Shown: positions 28,282 through 37,431 of the stretch, piece after piece | How positions within the stretch are numbered: the stretch's first letter is position 1 | How the letters are laid out: each line of letters opens with the position of its first letter | Source: JBCBWG01 sp038523925 | GTDB lineage: Bacteria; Pseudomonadota; Alphaproteobacteria; Rhizobiales; Hyphomicrobiaceae | Direction: 5' to 3' | Length of the DNA stretch: 64,000 nucleotides | Assembly (NCBI GenBank): GCA_038523925.1 | Contig: JBCBIY010000001.1 | Span: forward strand, 310,001-374,000 | Notes under the pieces: generated by a model | Seen by the model: the letters and a program-made list of their open reading frames with translations, nothing else | Databases searched by the model: none | Told to the model about the DNA's origin: nothing | Position numbers and translations under genes: made by a program

Positions 28282-29232
28282 ATGGGCGCTGGCGGATCAA
28301 CCCGATTCGTTGTGATCACGCTTGCGGCAAATGCCATCGGCGCATGTGCCAAGTTGGCGGCGTTTGCTTACACGGGCTCGTCGGCGATGCTGGCGCAGGC
28401 GGTGCAGTCACTCGTCGGCGCGTCGAGCCAGGGCCTGCTGCTGTCCGGACAGGCGCGCGCGACGGGCCCTGCTGACCAACACCATCCGATTGGTCGTTCC
28501 GGAGAACTTGCTGTTTGGCGCTTGGTCGTTGCGATCCTGCTGTTCGCGCTTGGCGCAGGCGTCGCGATCTCCGAGGGCGTGCATCAGCTCACCGATCCGC
28601 AGCCGATTAGAAATGCTTGGGTCAATTACATCGTGCTCGGCGCGGCGTTCGTCATCGAAGGGCGCGCGCTCTTTGCAGCGATCCACACGTTCAGGGCGCG
28701 CCATCGCGGCGAACCGGCGCTGGATGCTCTGCGGGCCTCCAGCGAGCCAGTGCTGTTTCCAATCCTGTTTGAGACTGCCGCAGCGCTGATCGGCCTCGCG
28801 GTCGCGCTCACCGGCGTGCTGCTCGCCGATCAGTTCGGCATCCAGGAAGCCGACGGCGTGGCGTCCATCGCCATCGGATTGCTGCTTGCCTATGTCGCAG
28901 CGATTTCAGCGGTCGAAGTGAAACGTCTGTTTGACGGCGAGCCTGCAACCCCATCAATGCGCGACGGCATTCGCGATATCATCGCGCAGACCGTTCGGGG
29001 CGAAGCGAGCGTCCGCGAGATCACCGCGATTGAAACGATGCAGCTCGGTGCGACGTCAGTCTTCGTGACAGCGCGCCTCGCGTTCGACGACCGGGCGACG
29101 GCGGCCGACGTGGCCGTGATTGCGCAGCAGATCGAGATCGCGGTTCGCGCGCACTACGCAAACGTCACAAAGGTCGTCATTGCGGCCCAGCCGCAGGCGG
29201 AGCTTCTCGCGAAGTTTGAGGCAGACGCCTAG
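28282..29232 (+). CDS. Cation diffusion facilitator-like membrane protein with altered metal site
   Basis: The 316-residue protein has the six-helix core and cytoplasmic C-terminal domain of CDF transporters, closest to the SLC30A9-like group (HPFGYG..YFW motif region here HHPIGRSGELAVW). AAGGAG upstream supports the ATG at 28282. In helix 2, where these proteins usually carry E-A-x-H-S-L-V-D, this one has QAVQSLVG: the metal-binding His and Asp positions are Gln42 and Gly46. The helix-5 segment FETAAALIGL also lacks the usual aspartate. Zinc or manganese transport is therefore doubtful. Expression signals and length look intact. Confidence 0.75.
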   Translation: MGAGGSTRFVVITLAANAIGACAKLAAFAYTGSSAMLAQAVQSLVGASSQGLLLSGQARATGPADQHHPIGRSGELAVWRLVVAILLFALGAGVAISEGVHQLTDPQPIRNAWVNYIVLGAAFVIEGRALFAAIHTFRARHRGEPALDALRASSEPVLFPILFETAAALIGLAVALTGVLLADQFGIQEADGVASIAIGLLLAYVAAISAVEVKRLFDGEPATPSMRDGIRDIIAQTVRGEASVREITAIETMQLGATSVFVTARLAFDDRATAADVAVIAQQIEIAVRAHYANVTKVVIAAQPQAELLAKFEADA

Positions 29233-29278
29233 CGGTCTATCACTGCCGCAACCGTTGCAACCGAACCGGGGCCAGCCG

Positions 29279-30247
29279 ATGTTCACGTCAAACGAGCTGA
29301 GAGACGCGGCCGAACGCGTCTACACGCAGATGCAGCCAACGCCGCAACTCAATTGGCCGACCCTCTCAAATCGTGTGGGCGCGGAGGTGTGGGTCAAGCA
29401 TGAGAACCATACGCCGACCGGCGCATTTAAAGTGCGCGGCTCCATCACATTCATCGATTGGCTGAAGCGGAATACTCCAGACGCGCGCGGCATCATCACG
29501 GCGACGCGCGGCAATCACGGGCAGGGCCAGGCGCGGGCTGCGACGGCGGCCGGGCTAATCGCGAAGGTGCTCGTGCCGCGCGGCAACTCGGTCGAGAAGA
29601 ACGCCGCCATGCGCGCGTTCGGAGCCGATCTCGTCGAGTTCGGCGAGGACTTCGACGAAGCGCGCGTGGAAGCGTTCCGACTGGCAGACGTCGAAGGTCT
29701 CACGATCGTGCCGCCATTCCATCGCGAGATCGTGCGCGGCGTTGCGACCTACGCGTTTGAGCTCTTCTCCGCGGTCCGCGATCTCGATGCGGTCTACGTG
29801 CCGATTGGCTGCGGCTCCGGCATCTGCGGTCTCATATCCGCGCGCGACGCGCTCGGCCTGAAGACGGACATCATCGGCGTCGTCTCTACCGAAGCCCCAA
29901 CGGCGAAGCTCTCGGCGGAGGCGGGCCGGCTTGTGTCGACGGAGACGGCCGCCACCTTCGCGGACGGCATGGCGGTGCGCGTCCCGGTGCAGGAGGCCCT
30001 CGACATCTATAGCAAGGGGGCAGCGCGCTTTGTGGCCGTCAGCGACGACGAAGTGGCGGATGCGATCCGTGTGCTGTTTAAAGACACGCACAACGTCGCT
30101 GAAGGCGCAGGGGCTGCCCCGCTCGCAGCGCTGATGCAGGAACGCACCGCGATGGCCGGCAAGCGCGTTGGTGTGATCTTGTGCGGCGGCAACATCGATA
30201 CGCCGAAGTTCCGTGAGGTCTTGAGCGGTGCAACGCCCGCGCCGTAA
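29279..30247 (+). CDS. PLP-dependent threonine dehydratase family protein
   Basis: A fold-type II PLP enzyme of 322 residues. The Schiff-base lysine is Lys51 in TPTGAFKVRGS, and the phosphate loop is PIGCGSGICG. GNHGQGQARAA is the substrate-loop asparagine motif (SxGNHG-like). Members act as threonine/serine dehydratase, threo-3-hydroxyaspartate ammonia-lyase or EutB-like ectoine-degradation enzymes. No ACT regulatory domain is present, so it is catabolic rather than the feedback-controlled IlvA. The ATG at 29279 gives the standard family N-terminus; the longer frame overlaps the CDF-like gene. Confidence 0.85.
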   Translation: MFTSNELRDAAERVYTQMQPTPQLNWPTLSNRVGAEVWVKHENHTPTGAFKVRGSITFIDWLKRNTPDARGIITATRGNHGQGQARAATAAGLIAKVLVPRGNSVEKNAAMRAFGADLVEFGEDFDEARVEAFRLADVEGLTIVPPFHREIVRGVATYAFELFSAVRDLDAVYVPIGCGSGICGLISARDALGLKTDIIGVVSTEAPTAKLSAEAGRLVSTETAATFADGMAVRVPVQEALDIYSKGAARFVAVSDDEVADAIRVLFKDTHNVAEGAGAAPLAALMQERTAMAGKRVGVILCGGNIDTPKFREVLSGATPAP

Positions 30248-30285
30248 GTTGCGACGTTGGCTTATTCAGCGTTTGGAGTTCAGTG

Positions 30286-31089
30286 ATGGACCGCAGAGAG
30301 TTTCTGGCGCGTACGGGCGCGGGCGCCGCCATGACAGGCGCGGCGCTGACAGCCGGTACGCAAGCTGCGGCCGACGAGCTGGGGCAGGGCCCAACTCAGA
30401 GTGCAAGTCCGAGTCCAAGCCACGATCCAAACGCAGTTGTCGTCGACCTCGTCGGGCTGCCATCAGCCGACGCCAACGCTGCGTTGTTCGATGCTGCGTC
30501 CGCGCTTGGTCATACGCTGCGCGAGCTGAGCGGCAGTAGGCTCGCCTTCACGTATCGGCTGGCCGACACGGCATTGCCGGAAGGCGTCTTTGTTTCGGCG
30601 CACGACCATCTCGCCGATCGTGCCCCGGCCTTGCACGCAATCGCTGGCTTGCCAGGAAGCAGTGCCTATCCGTCGATGCTGCCGGCCTGGCTCGCTGCCG
30701 GTGGTGGCCAGATGCTCTGGGACAGCATCGCCGCTGAGGCAGGTCTTGGGTTTAAGCCGCTCGCGATTGGGGTGTTGCCCGGCAATGGCGGTCGCCGATC
30801 CATCGCGGCGCTCCATGTTCCGTTGGCGCACTGGCGAGCCCTGCCTCAACCTCGCCGCGTGCAGCTTGAGCTGGCGGCGCTCCGTGGCTTTAACGACGGG
30901 ATTGCAGGCGCCATCACACACGACCGGCTTATGCAGGCTCCAGCGACCGACGATGCGCCGCGCGAAGACCTGGTCGCGCGCGCCATCGCCCATCTGACGA
31001 ATCGCGGCGTGCCAAACCCGCTCGCAGAGACGCTTGCGCGCTCACAAGCAGCGCTTCTCCCGGCCAAATCGGCAAAAAATTCCGTTTGA
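30286..31089 (+). CDS. Tat-exported protein, distantly TRAP binding-protein (DctP)-like
   Basis: 267 residues from the ATG at 30286. The N-terminus MDRREFLARTGAG and the following hydrophobic stretch form a twin-arginine signal (D-R-R-E-F-L). The mature part has LPAWLAAGGGQMLWDSIAA and a C-terminal WRALPQPRRVQLELAA segment, reminiscent of the GGGQ.LWD and W..LP regions of TRAP-type solute-binding proteins (family about 330-370 residues). The central part between these two regions looks shortened, and no dctQM genes adjoin. The relationship is my inference from motif memory and should be treated as tentative; otherwise the gene is a hypothetical exported protein. Confidence 0.5.
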   Translation: MDRREFLARTGAGAAMTGAALTAGTQAAADELGQGPTQSASPSPSHDPNAVVVDLVGLPSADANAALFDAASALGHTLRELSGSRLAFTYRLADTALPEGVFVSAHDHLADRAPALHAIAGLPGSSAYPSMLPAWLAAGGGQMLWDSIAAEAGLGFKPLAIGVLPGNGGRRSIAALHVPLAHWRALPQPRRVQLELAALRGFNDGIAGAITHDRLMQAPATDDAPREDLVARAIAHLTNRGVPNPLAETLARSQAALLPAKSAKNSV

Positions 31090-31283
31090 GTACGGTTAAT
31101 TCTACGCATTCCCGGCTCGAATGGGCTTAAACGCGTCGCAGTTTGCAGTATGACTAAGGCGGGCCGAGTCGGCAGGGTTGTCAGTGGCGGTGCAACGAGG
31201 CCGGGCTCAACCGGAACAATTTCGCTCGCAGCATCACACACGATTGATGCGCTGGCGGTCAGGACTGCGACAAGGAGAGCAAC

Positions 31284-31604
31284 ATGGCCGATCATGATTA
31301 CGTGGCCGACGTGAAGCGATACGACCCGAATGCCGACGAGGCGAAGGTCCAGGCGATCGTGAAACACCTCGGCATTGCGCTGAAAAGCCGGGACGCCTCG
31401 CTGGTGTCGTGTTCATCGAAGGATGAGCTCGCACGCGTGCGCGATAGCTGGTGCAAGAAGAAGCTCAACTGCTCGGAAGACGATGCGGCGCTTGACGCTG
31501 CAATCAACAGCGTCTGCGAACAGATGAAAGCTGACAGCCGCAAGCACCGCGTGCCGTTCTACTATCTGCTTGCGCAGAAGCTGGACAAAATGGCTGCGAT
31601 CTAA
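31284..31604 (+). CDS. DUF2853 family protein
   Basis: A 106-residue cytoplasmic helical protein, MADHDYVADVKRYDPNAD at the start, with the family's C-terminal VPFYYLLAQKLDKM. Three cysteines are present. The function of DUF2853 is unknown. A GGAGAG precedes the ATG. It is followed by a hairpin that probably terminates transcription. Confidence 0.85.
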   Translation: MADHDYVADVKRYDPNADEAKVQAIVKHLGIALKSRDASLVSCSSKDELARVRDSWCKKKLNCSEDDAALDAAINSVCEQMKADSRKHRVPFYYLLAQKLDKMAAI

Positions 31605-31632
31605 GGATCGCAACTGCCAGAAACCGACGTAG

Positions 31633-31655
31633 AGGCCTCGCCATGTGCGGGGCCT
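31633..31655 (+). terminator. Probable terminator after the DUF2853 gene
   Basis: A 9-bp stem (AGGCCTCGC with GCGGGGCCT, one G-T pair) closes a 5-base CATGT loop, 29 bases after the stop codon. The following tract TCGTCGTTT is only moderately T-rich, so intrinsic termination may be partial. Confidence 0.55.
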
Positions 31656-31728
31656 TCGTCGTTTCAGACAACGTTTGAACGTGCCGATCGTCGCAAAGTG
31701 ATGGCGTAGCGCTTGCACTTCCAGAATT

Positions 31729-31745
31729 GGTCAGCAATGCTGACC
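31729..31745. promoter_or_regulatory. Palindromic candidate operator upstream of the indolepyruvate oxidoreductase gene
   Basis: GGTCAGC-AAT-GCTGACC is a perfect inverted repeat with 7-base arms, 71 bases before the ATG at 31816. The size and near-symmetric centre suit a dimeric regulator. Lrp/AsnC or LysR-type control of amino-acid catabolism is a guess; no regulator gene is adjacent. Confidence 0.45.
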
Positions 31746-31815
31746 TAAATCTGATTGCACGGTTCGGCCGCCGACGATGAGATGACGGCGCGGCCGACGT
31801 CAAAGCGAGGGTGAC

Positions 31816-34800
31816 ATGCCGAAGCAACGCGTGACGCTGCGGGACAAGTTCGACCTCTCGGAGCACCGCCAGATTCTGACCGGGACGCAGGCTGTCGTCC
31901 GGCTCGCGTTGATGCAAAAGCAGCGCGACCGCGCAGCCGGGCTCAACACCGCCGGCTACATTTCGGGCTATCGCGGGTCGCCGATCGCAGGCCTCGAAGG
32001 CGCGTTCCAGCGCGTCGGCGATCTGCTCGCCGACAACGACTTGGTCTTCCATCCAGGCCTCAACGAAGACCTTGCTGCAACGGCTGTTTGGGGATCGCAG
32101 CAGGCGGAGCTGCGCGGCGAAGGCAAATACGATGGCGTCTTCGGCATGTGGTACGGCAAGGGGCCGGGCGTTGACCGCACCGGCGACGTCTTTCGCCACG
32201 CAAACCACGCGGGCACCGCAAAGCACGGCGGTGTCCTCGCGCTGATGGGCGATGATCACACCTGCGAAAGCTCGACCTCGGCGCACCAGTCCGAGTTCGC
32301 GATGGTCGACTTCATGATCCCGGTGCTCAATCCTGCCGGCGTCCAGGAGATCCTCGACTACGGCCTGCTCGGGTTCGCGATGTCGCGCTATGCAGGCGTT
32401 TGGGTCGGCCTCAAGTGCGTGAAGGACAATATTGAATCGACTGCGACCGTGGATGGCGATCCAGACCGCGTCGAGATCGTCATGCCCGGCCGCGACGTGT
32501 TCGACATGCCAGATGGCGGCCTCAACATTCGCCTGCAGGACGAGGCCCTTGCGAAAGAAGCCCGCCTGCACGACTTCAAGCGACCGGCAATTCTCGCGTT
32601 TGCCCGGGCCAACCGCTTCGACCAGATCATTATGAGCGGCGGCCAATCGGCCAAGCTCGGGATCGCGACGACGGGCAAGTCATATCTCGATGTCCGCCAG
32701 GCGCTGGATCAGCTTGGCATCGATGAAGTGGAAGCGAGCCGCCTTGGTATCCGCCTCTACAAGGTTGCGATGACTTGGCCGCTTGAGCCGAAGGGCATTG
32801 CGGAGTTCGCAGACGGGCTTGAGACGATCCTCGTCATTGAGGAGAAGCGCTCGCTCATCGAGACGCAGATCAAAGAGCAGCTCTTCAACGTCCCAAACTG
32901 TCCGGATGTGCTCGGCAAGAAAGACGAAAACGAGCAGTGGTTGTTCCCGGCAAAGGGCGCGCTTGATCCCAATGACATCGCAATCAGCATTGGCGAGCGG
33001 CTAGTCGCGATGGGCTGCGACGGCGAGGCGCTTCGCGCGCGGCTCGATCAATTGAAGCAGGTGCGCGGCAACCGTCCTGCACATGCCGACGCCTTTGCCC
33101 GCGTCCCGTACTTCTGCGCCGGCTGCCCGCATAACACGTCAACGAAAGTGCCCGAGGGTGCACGCGCCTACGCCGGCATCGGCTGCCACTACATGGCGCA
33201 GTGGATGGACCGCGAGACCGAGGGCTTCACCCACATGGGCGCCGAAGGCGTCAACTGGGTTGGCGAAGAGCCGTTCTCGACACGCGATCACGTGTATCAG
33301 AACCTCGGCGATGGCACGTACATCCACTCCGGCAGTCTCGCAGTTCGCGCAGCCGTCGCAGCCGGCACGAACATCACCTACAAGATCCTCTACAATGACG
33401 CCGTCGCGATGACCGGCGGCCAGTCGCTCGACGGCGGCATGACGACGGGGCAAATCGCGCAGCAATTGCTCGCCGAAGGCGTCAAGAAAGTCGTCATCGG
33501 TACGGATGAGCCGGAGAAATACCGCGACCGCTTCGACAAGCCGCGCGGCGTGCCCGTCGTCCATCGCCGCGATCTCGAGACCGCGCAGCGCGACCTTGCA
33601 AAGATCGAAGGCGTGACGGCGCTCATCTACGATCAGACGTGTGCCGCTGAGAAGCGCCGCCGTCGCAAGCGCGGCGAGTTCCCCGATCCCGACCGGCGGA
33701 TCTATATCAACCCGGCTGTCTGCGAGGGCTGTGGCGATTGCGGGATCAAATCGAACTGCGTCGCGATCCTGCCGCTTGAGACGGAGCTTGGCCGCAAGCG
33801 CCAGATCGACCAGTCCGCCTGCAACAAAGACTATTCCTGCGTTGAAGGCTTCTGCCCGAGCTTCGTCACCGTCCACGGCGCGAAGCCGAAGAAGTCGGAG
33901 GGTGCCTCAAAGACCGCAGGCATCGCAGAAATGCTCGGCAGCCTGCCTGAGCCGGCACTGCCTGATCTCGATGAGGCGTCGCGCGCCGTCATCGTGACCG
34001 GCGTCGGCGGTACGGGCGTCGTGACGATCTCGGCGGTGCTCGGACAGGCAGCTCATATTGCGGGCAAGGGTTTTGGCGCGATCGACATGACTGGTCTTGC
34101 GCAGAAAGGCGGCGCCGTTGCCTGCCACATGCGCTTTGCGAAGGACGCCGGCGAAATCCACGCAATCCGCATCGGCGTTGGCGGCGCGGACGCCGTGCTC
34201 GGCGGCGATCTCGTCACGACCGCATCTAAGAAGATCCTCGAGACGATGACGCGCGGCGAGACGCGGGTAATCGTCAATACGCACGAGATGACTACGGGCG
34301 CGTTTACCCGCGACCCGAGCCTCGCGGTGCCCGGCGAACAGTTGCTCGACGCGATCGCGCAGCGGCTAGGGCGCGATGACATGACGGCGCTGAATACGCA
34401 GGACTACGCAGTCAAACTGTTTGGCGACTCGATTGCATCCAACATGTTCCTGCTCGGCGTCGCATATCAGACGGGCGTCATTCCGGTACCGGCTGAGGCC
34501 ATCGAAGAGGCGATCCAACTCAATGGCGCAGCCGTCGAGATGAACCGTCAGGCGTTTCGCTTCGGCAGGCTTGCGGCCCACGACCGCGCGGCGCTCGACC
34601 GGGTCGCGCAGCCGAAAGACGCCGCGGCCGAGAAGACGCCACAGACGCTCGACGATATCGTCGCGTTCCGGGTCGCGCATTTGACCGCCTATCAGGACGC
34701 TGCCTACGCGCAGCGGTTCAAGGACCGCATCGACGCGATTGCCAAGCTGGAAGCTGAGAAGACCCCCGGACGTTCCGGTCTCGCAGAAGCTGTCGCCCGC

Positions 34801-35313
34801 GGTTACGCCAGGCTCCTTGCGTATAAAGACGAGTATGAAGTCGCGCGCCTGCATAGCGACGGCACGCTGACGGAGGGCCTCGACGCGGCATTCACCGGCC
34901 ACCACCGGATCGAGTTTCATCTGGCGCCGCCGGTTATCAGCCGCTTTTACAAGGACAAGGCGACCGGCCATCCGCGCAAGATCAAGGTGGGCCCGTGGAT
35001 CCGGCCGGTGTTTAAGCGGCTCGCCGGCTTCAAGCGGCTGCGCGGTACGGCCTGGGACGTCTTCGGTTATTCCGCCGAGCGGCGTGGCGAACGCCAGATG
35101 ATTGCCGACTACGAAGCCCTGCTCGATGAGATCGCAGCCAAGCTCCGGCCCGAGACCCACGCGACCGCCACGGCGCTGGCGGGCCTGCCGCTCGAGATCC
35201 GCGGTTTCGGACACGTCAAGCACGCGAACTGGGAAAAGGCGAAAGCCCGCGAAGCCGATCTCCGCGCCGCGCTCAACGATCCCGAAACAACACTGCCAAT
35301 CGCCGCCGAGTAA
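31816..35313 (+). CDS. Indolepyruvate ferredoxin oxidoreductase, fused alpha-beta type
   Basis: The 1165-residue enzyme oxidatively decarboxylates aryl- or branched-chain 2-oxoacids to acyl-CoA, with thiamine diphosphate and iron-sulfur clusters passing electrons to ferredoxin. The order is an N-terminal pyrimidine-binding domain, YFCAGCPHNTS near residue 430, the TPP-binding half, and a cysteine-rich ferredoxin-like stretch CEGCGDCGIKSNC plus CNKDYSCVEGFC (about residues 636-685). The gamma/KOR domain follows from VIVTGVGGTGVVTISA (about residue 725), then a C-terminal DUF6537-like region. In archaea the activities are split into IorA and IorB; the one-gene form is usual in aerobic proteobacteria. 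GAGGGTGAC supports the start. It is transcribed alone. Confidence 0.93.
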   Translation: MPKQRVTLRDKFDLSEHRQILTGTQAVVRLALMQKQRDRAAGLNTAGYISGYRGSPIAGLEGAFQRVGDLLADNDLVFHPGLNEDLAATAVWGSQQAELRGEGKYDGVFGMWYGKGPGVDRTGDVFRHANHAGTAKHGGVLALMGDDHTCESSTSAHQSEFAMVDFMIPVLNPAGVQEILDYGLLGFAMSRYAGVWVGLKCVKDNIESTATVDGDPDRVEIVMPGRDVFDMPDGGLNIRLQDEALAKEARLHDFKRPAILAFARANRFDQIIMSGGQSAKLGIATTGKSYLDVRQALDQLGIDEVEASRLGIRLYKVAMTWPLEPKGIAEFADGLETILVIEEKRSLIETQIKEQLFNVPNCPDVLGKKDENEQWLFPAKGALDPNDIAISIGERLVAMGCDGEALRARLDQLKQVRGNRPAHADAFARVPYFCAGCPHNTSTKVPEGARAYAGIGCHYMAQWMDRETEGFTHMGAEGVNWVGEEPFSTRDHVYQNLGDGTYIHSGSLAVRAAVAAGTNITYKILYNDAVAMTGGQSLDGGMTTGQIAQQLLAEGVKKVVIGTDEPEKYRDRFDKPRGVPVVHRRDLETAQRDLAKIEGVTALIYDQTCAAEKRRRRKRGEFPDPDRRIYINPAVCEGCGDCGIKSNCVAILPLETELGRKRQIDQSACNKDYSCVEGFCPSFVTVHGAKPKKSEGASKTAGIAEMLGSLPEPALPDLDEASRAVIVTGVGGTGVVTISAVLGQAAHIAGKGFGAIDMTGLAQKGGAVACHMRFAKDAGEIHAIRIGVGGADAVLGGDLVTTASKKILETMTRGETRVIVNTHEMTTGAFTRDPSLAVPGEQLLDAIAQRLGRDDMTALNTQDYAVKLFGDSIASNMFLLGVAYQTGVIPVPAEAIEEAIQLNGAAVEMNRQAFRFGRLAAHDRAALDRVAQPKDAAAEKTPQTLDDIVAFRVAHLTAYQDAAYAQRFKDRIDAIAKLEAEKTPGRSGLAEAVARGYARLLAYKDEYEVARLHSDGTLTEGLDAAFTGHHRIEFHLAPPVISRFYKDKATGHPRKIKVGPWIRPVFKRLAGFKRLRGTAWDVFGYSAERRGERQMIADYEALLDEIAAKLRPETHATATALAGLPLEIRGFGHVKHANWEKAKAREADLRAALNDPETTLPIAAE

Positions 35314-35423
35314 GCGCTGCATCCAGCCTGACCCACGAAGTGGCGGATGGCGCAAGATGGGCGTTGTGCGATTGGTGCGTGCCGCGCCCACAGCAGGTCT
35401 CGCCAACGCCTCTGCAAGACGAG

Positions 35424-35663
35424 GGATGGATCCTCGGGACAAGCCCGAGGAAGGCAGTTGTGGGAGGCCCGCCGCCTCTCCGACCGACCCCGCGGCGGCC
35501 AACCGTCAGCCCCACAAAGAACAAAGCGAGGCGCACGGAGCTGGCCACCTGCCAGCGTAGCGCGCCGCAGCGCGTGGCTTGGCGGGCTCGCTCAAGCCAC
35601 GAGCCTGCGAGCGAGCGAACAGCGCAACAGAGCGTGCCAACGCGCGGCAGCGCGGTTGGACCA
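35424..35663. repeat. Composite intergenic repeat, copy 1 (blocks X and Y)
   Basis: Two adjoining blocks recur elsewhere in the window. Block X (35424-35520) starts GGATGGATCCTCGGGACAAG and contains the perfect stem CCTCGGG-ACAAG-CCCGAGG at 35432-35450. It ends in CCCACAAAGAA. Block Y (35526-35663, 138 bp) starts GCGAGGCGCACGGAGC, contains a CGAGCGAGCGAACAGCGCAAC stretch and ends GCGGTTGGACCA. It is open in several frames, but this is a compositional effect of the repeat and not coding. The X hairpin resembles the palindromic intergenic repeats common in Alphaproteobacteria. Confidence 0.85.
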
Positions 35664-36032
35664 GAAAAGACACCACACAAAAAACCTCCCTGTCTGAATT
35701 GCGACTCGCCTCAGTCGCATTCGGGAAATCGCGGGTCGGCCGAACCGCTTACCGGGTTCGAGAGAGGCGGGCTCGCGGTACCGGCGGGCCAGTCTCACGT
35801 TGATCCTGGTCTGGGTGTCGCCGCCTGACCTCAGACATGCAGCCCGAACGAAGACGCCAGATCCTCATGTGAGCACCTGTGAACCTGAACCAATCTCGGC
35901 TTATCCGGGTTGGGGGCAGGCGCCTGACCCAAAGGATTAGGCGCCAGACGAAGAGGCTAGACCTGGTCGGGGGGGAGCGGACGTGACCCTCAGCTGATCT
36001 AGCTGCAACGCGAACGCAAAGCGGCCGGTCTC
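35664..36032. other. Non-coding stretch before the MFS gene
   Basis: No gene was recognised in these 369 bp. They contain a perfect inverted repeat GGCGCCT ... AGGCGCC at 35919-35945 (13-base loop) about 90 bases before the MFS start. The hairpin has no T-run, so it is not an obvious terminator. Several short G-runs follow. The stretch presumably contains the MFS promoter and leader. Confidence 0.5.
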
Positions 36033-37361
36033 ATGCGCACGTTTGTTGGTGTCATCCGCCCGGTCACGGCTCTCCTGCTGGCCTCGGGAATCGCGATCCT
36101 TGGACACGGCCTCCTGAGCGTGCTGGTGCCCGTGCGCGCGAAGCTGGATGGATTTTCCAACGTCGCGATTGGTGTGCTCGGCTCGGCAAACTACGCGGGC
36201 TTTATGCTTGGCTGCGTGTTCGCGCCTCTGCTGGTCGCCAGCGTCGGTCATATCCGGTCGATTGCCGCGACGACGGCTGCGCTCGCCGTATTCCCGCTGC
36301 TGTTCTCGATGTCGGACTGGCTGCCGGTCTGGCTGATTGCAAGGTTTGGCGCGGGCTTTGGGCTCGCAGCATTGCTCGTGGCGATCGAAAGCTGGCTCGC
36401 GGGCGCCTCCGACGTCGACACGCGCGGGCGGATCATGAGCGTTTATCTGTTGACGCACCAAATCGCGCTTGTCGCCGGCTTCCAAATCCTGCCGATGAGC
36501 GATCCGTCAACGTTCACACTGTTCGCAGTCGTCGCGATGTTGTTTTCAGTCGCCGCCATTCCGATCGCGCTGACGGGCACGGTCGCGCCGCCCCTGCCGC
36601 GCAAGCCGAAGATGCGGCCGGCGTGGATCATCGGCGTGTCGCCGGCCGCGGCCATTGGGTGCTTTCTGAACGGGCTGACGATCGCAGCCTTCCTGTCGCT
36701 AGCGCCAATCTTCGCGCAGGACCAGGGCTTTGGAAACCAAGGGCTGGCGCTCTTGATCGCGGCTGCACTGTTGGCGGGGGCGGCCTCGCAAATCCCGATC
36801 GGCGCTGCGTCAGACCAGTACGGCCGCCGGCCTATGCTGCTGCTGTCCGGGTTGTTTTCGTCGGCTGCGGGGCTTGCGGTGTTTGTCGCGGCCTCACTCG
36901 ACCTCGGGCCCATCGCGATCTTCATAACCATGGGCCTGTTCGGTGCGATGTCGTCTGCGATTTACGGGCTCTCGATCGCGCACGCGAACGACCTTGTCCA
37001 CAAGAAGCGCGCCGTCGAAGTCTCGAGCGCGCTACTCTTGATTTACTCGGTCGGCGCGATCATCGGCCCGTCGGTCGCCGCCATTTTCATGGAGTTGATC
37101 TCACCGGCGGCGCTCTTCCTCTACACCGCGATCTGCCATGTGATGATTGCGAGCGTTGTCTTCATCCGCCGGCAACTGCGCCCTGTGCTGCCAAGGAAGC
37201 GCCGCCGCCGCTTTCGGCCGATTTCCCGTGCGACGACGCCGGCGGTCTACGGCCTGGACCCGCGCGCTGAAGCGCCACCCGAGGCGGCGGCACCTGAGAC
37301 CCTCGCCGAAGCGTGGGACGCCGCCCCCGAAGTCGAGGCCCCGGAACTCCAGCGGCCTTAG
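36033..37361 (+). CDS. MFS transporter
   Basis: A 442-residue major facilitator with about twelve helices in residues 1-390. The loop between helices 8 and 9 has the motif-A-like AASDQYGRRPMLL. The C-terminal 55 residues are polar, rich in Pro, Ala and Glu, beyond the last helix. The first helix segment ASGIAILGHGLLSVLVPVRA and the pattern after it resemble YcaD-type transporters; the substrate is unknown. It lies between two direct copies of the X/Y intergenic repeat, and the gene itself has ordinary composition. Confidence 0.82.
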   Translation: MRTFVGVIRPVTALLLASGIAILGHGLLSVLVPVRAKLDGFSNVAIGVLGSANYAGFMLGCVFAPLLVASVGHIRSIAATTAALAVFPLLFSMSDWLPVWLIARFGAGFGLAALLVAIESWLAGASDVDTRGRIMSVYLLTHQIALVAGFQILPMSDPSTFTLFAVVAMLFSVAAIPIALTGTVAPPLPRKPKMRPAWIIGVSPAAAIGCFLNGLTIAAFLSLAPIFAQDQGFGNQGLALLIAAALLAGAASQIPIGAASDQYGRRPMLLLSGLFSSAAGLAVFVAASLDLGPIAIFITMGLFGAMSSAIYGLSIAHANDLVHKKRAVEVSSALLLIYSVGAIIGPSVAAIFMELISPAALFLYTAICHVMIASVVFIRRQLRPVLPRKRRRRFRPISRATTPAVYGLDPRAEAPPEAAAPETLAEAWDAAPEVEAPELQRP

Positions 37362-37431
37362 CCGAAGCATTCGCTTGCCCCTGGCTGATCCCAAGGGCCC
37401 GCGGTTGCGGCCGCTTGCGCAGCCAGCCGTT

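Noticed and set aside
35340..35828. Long open frames on both strands through the first repeat region
   Set aside because: They are the block X/Y repeat read in different frames; composition and repetition explain them, and none has a credible start region.
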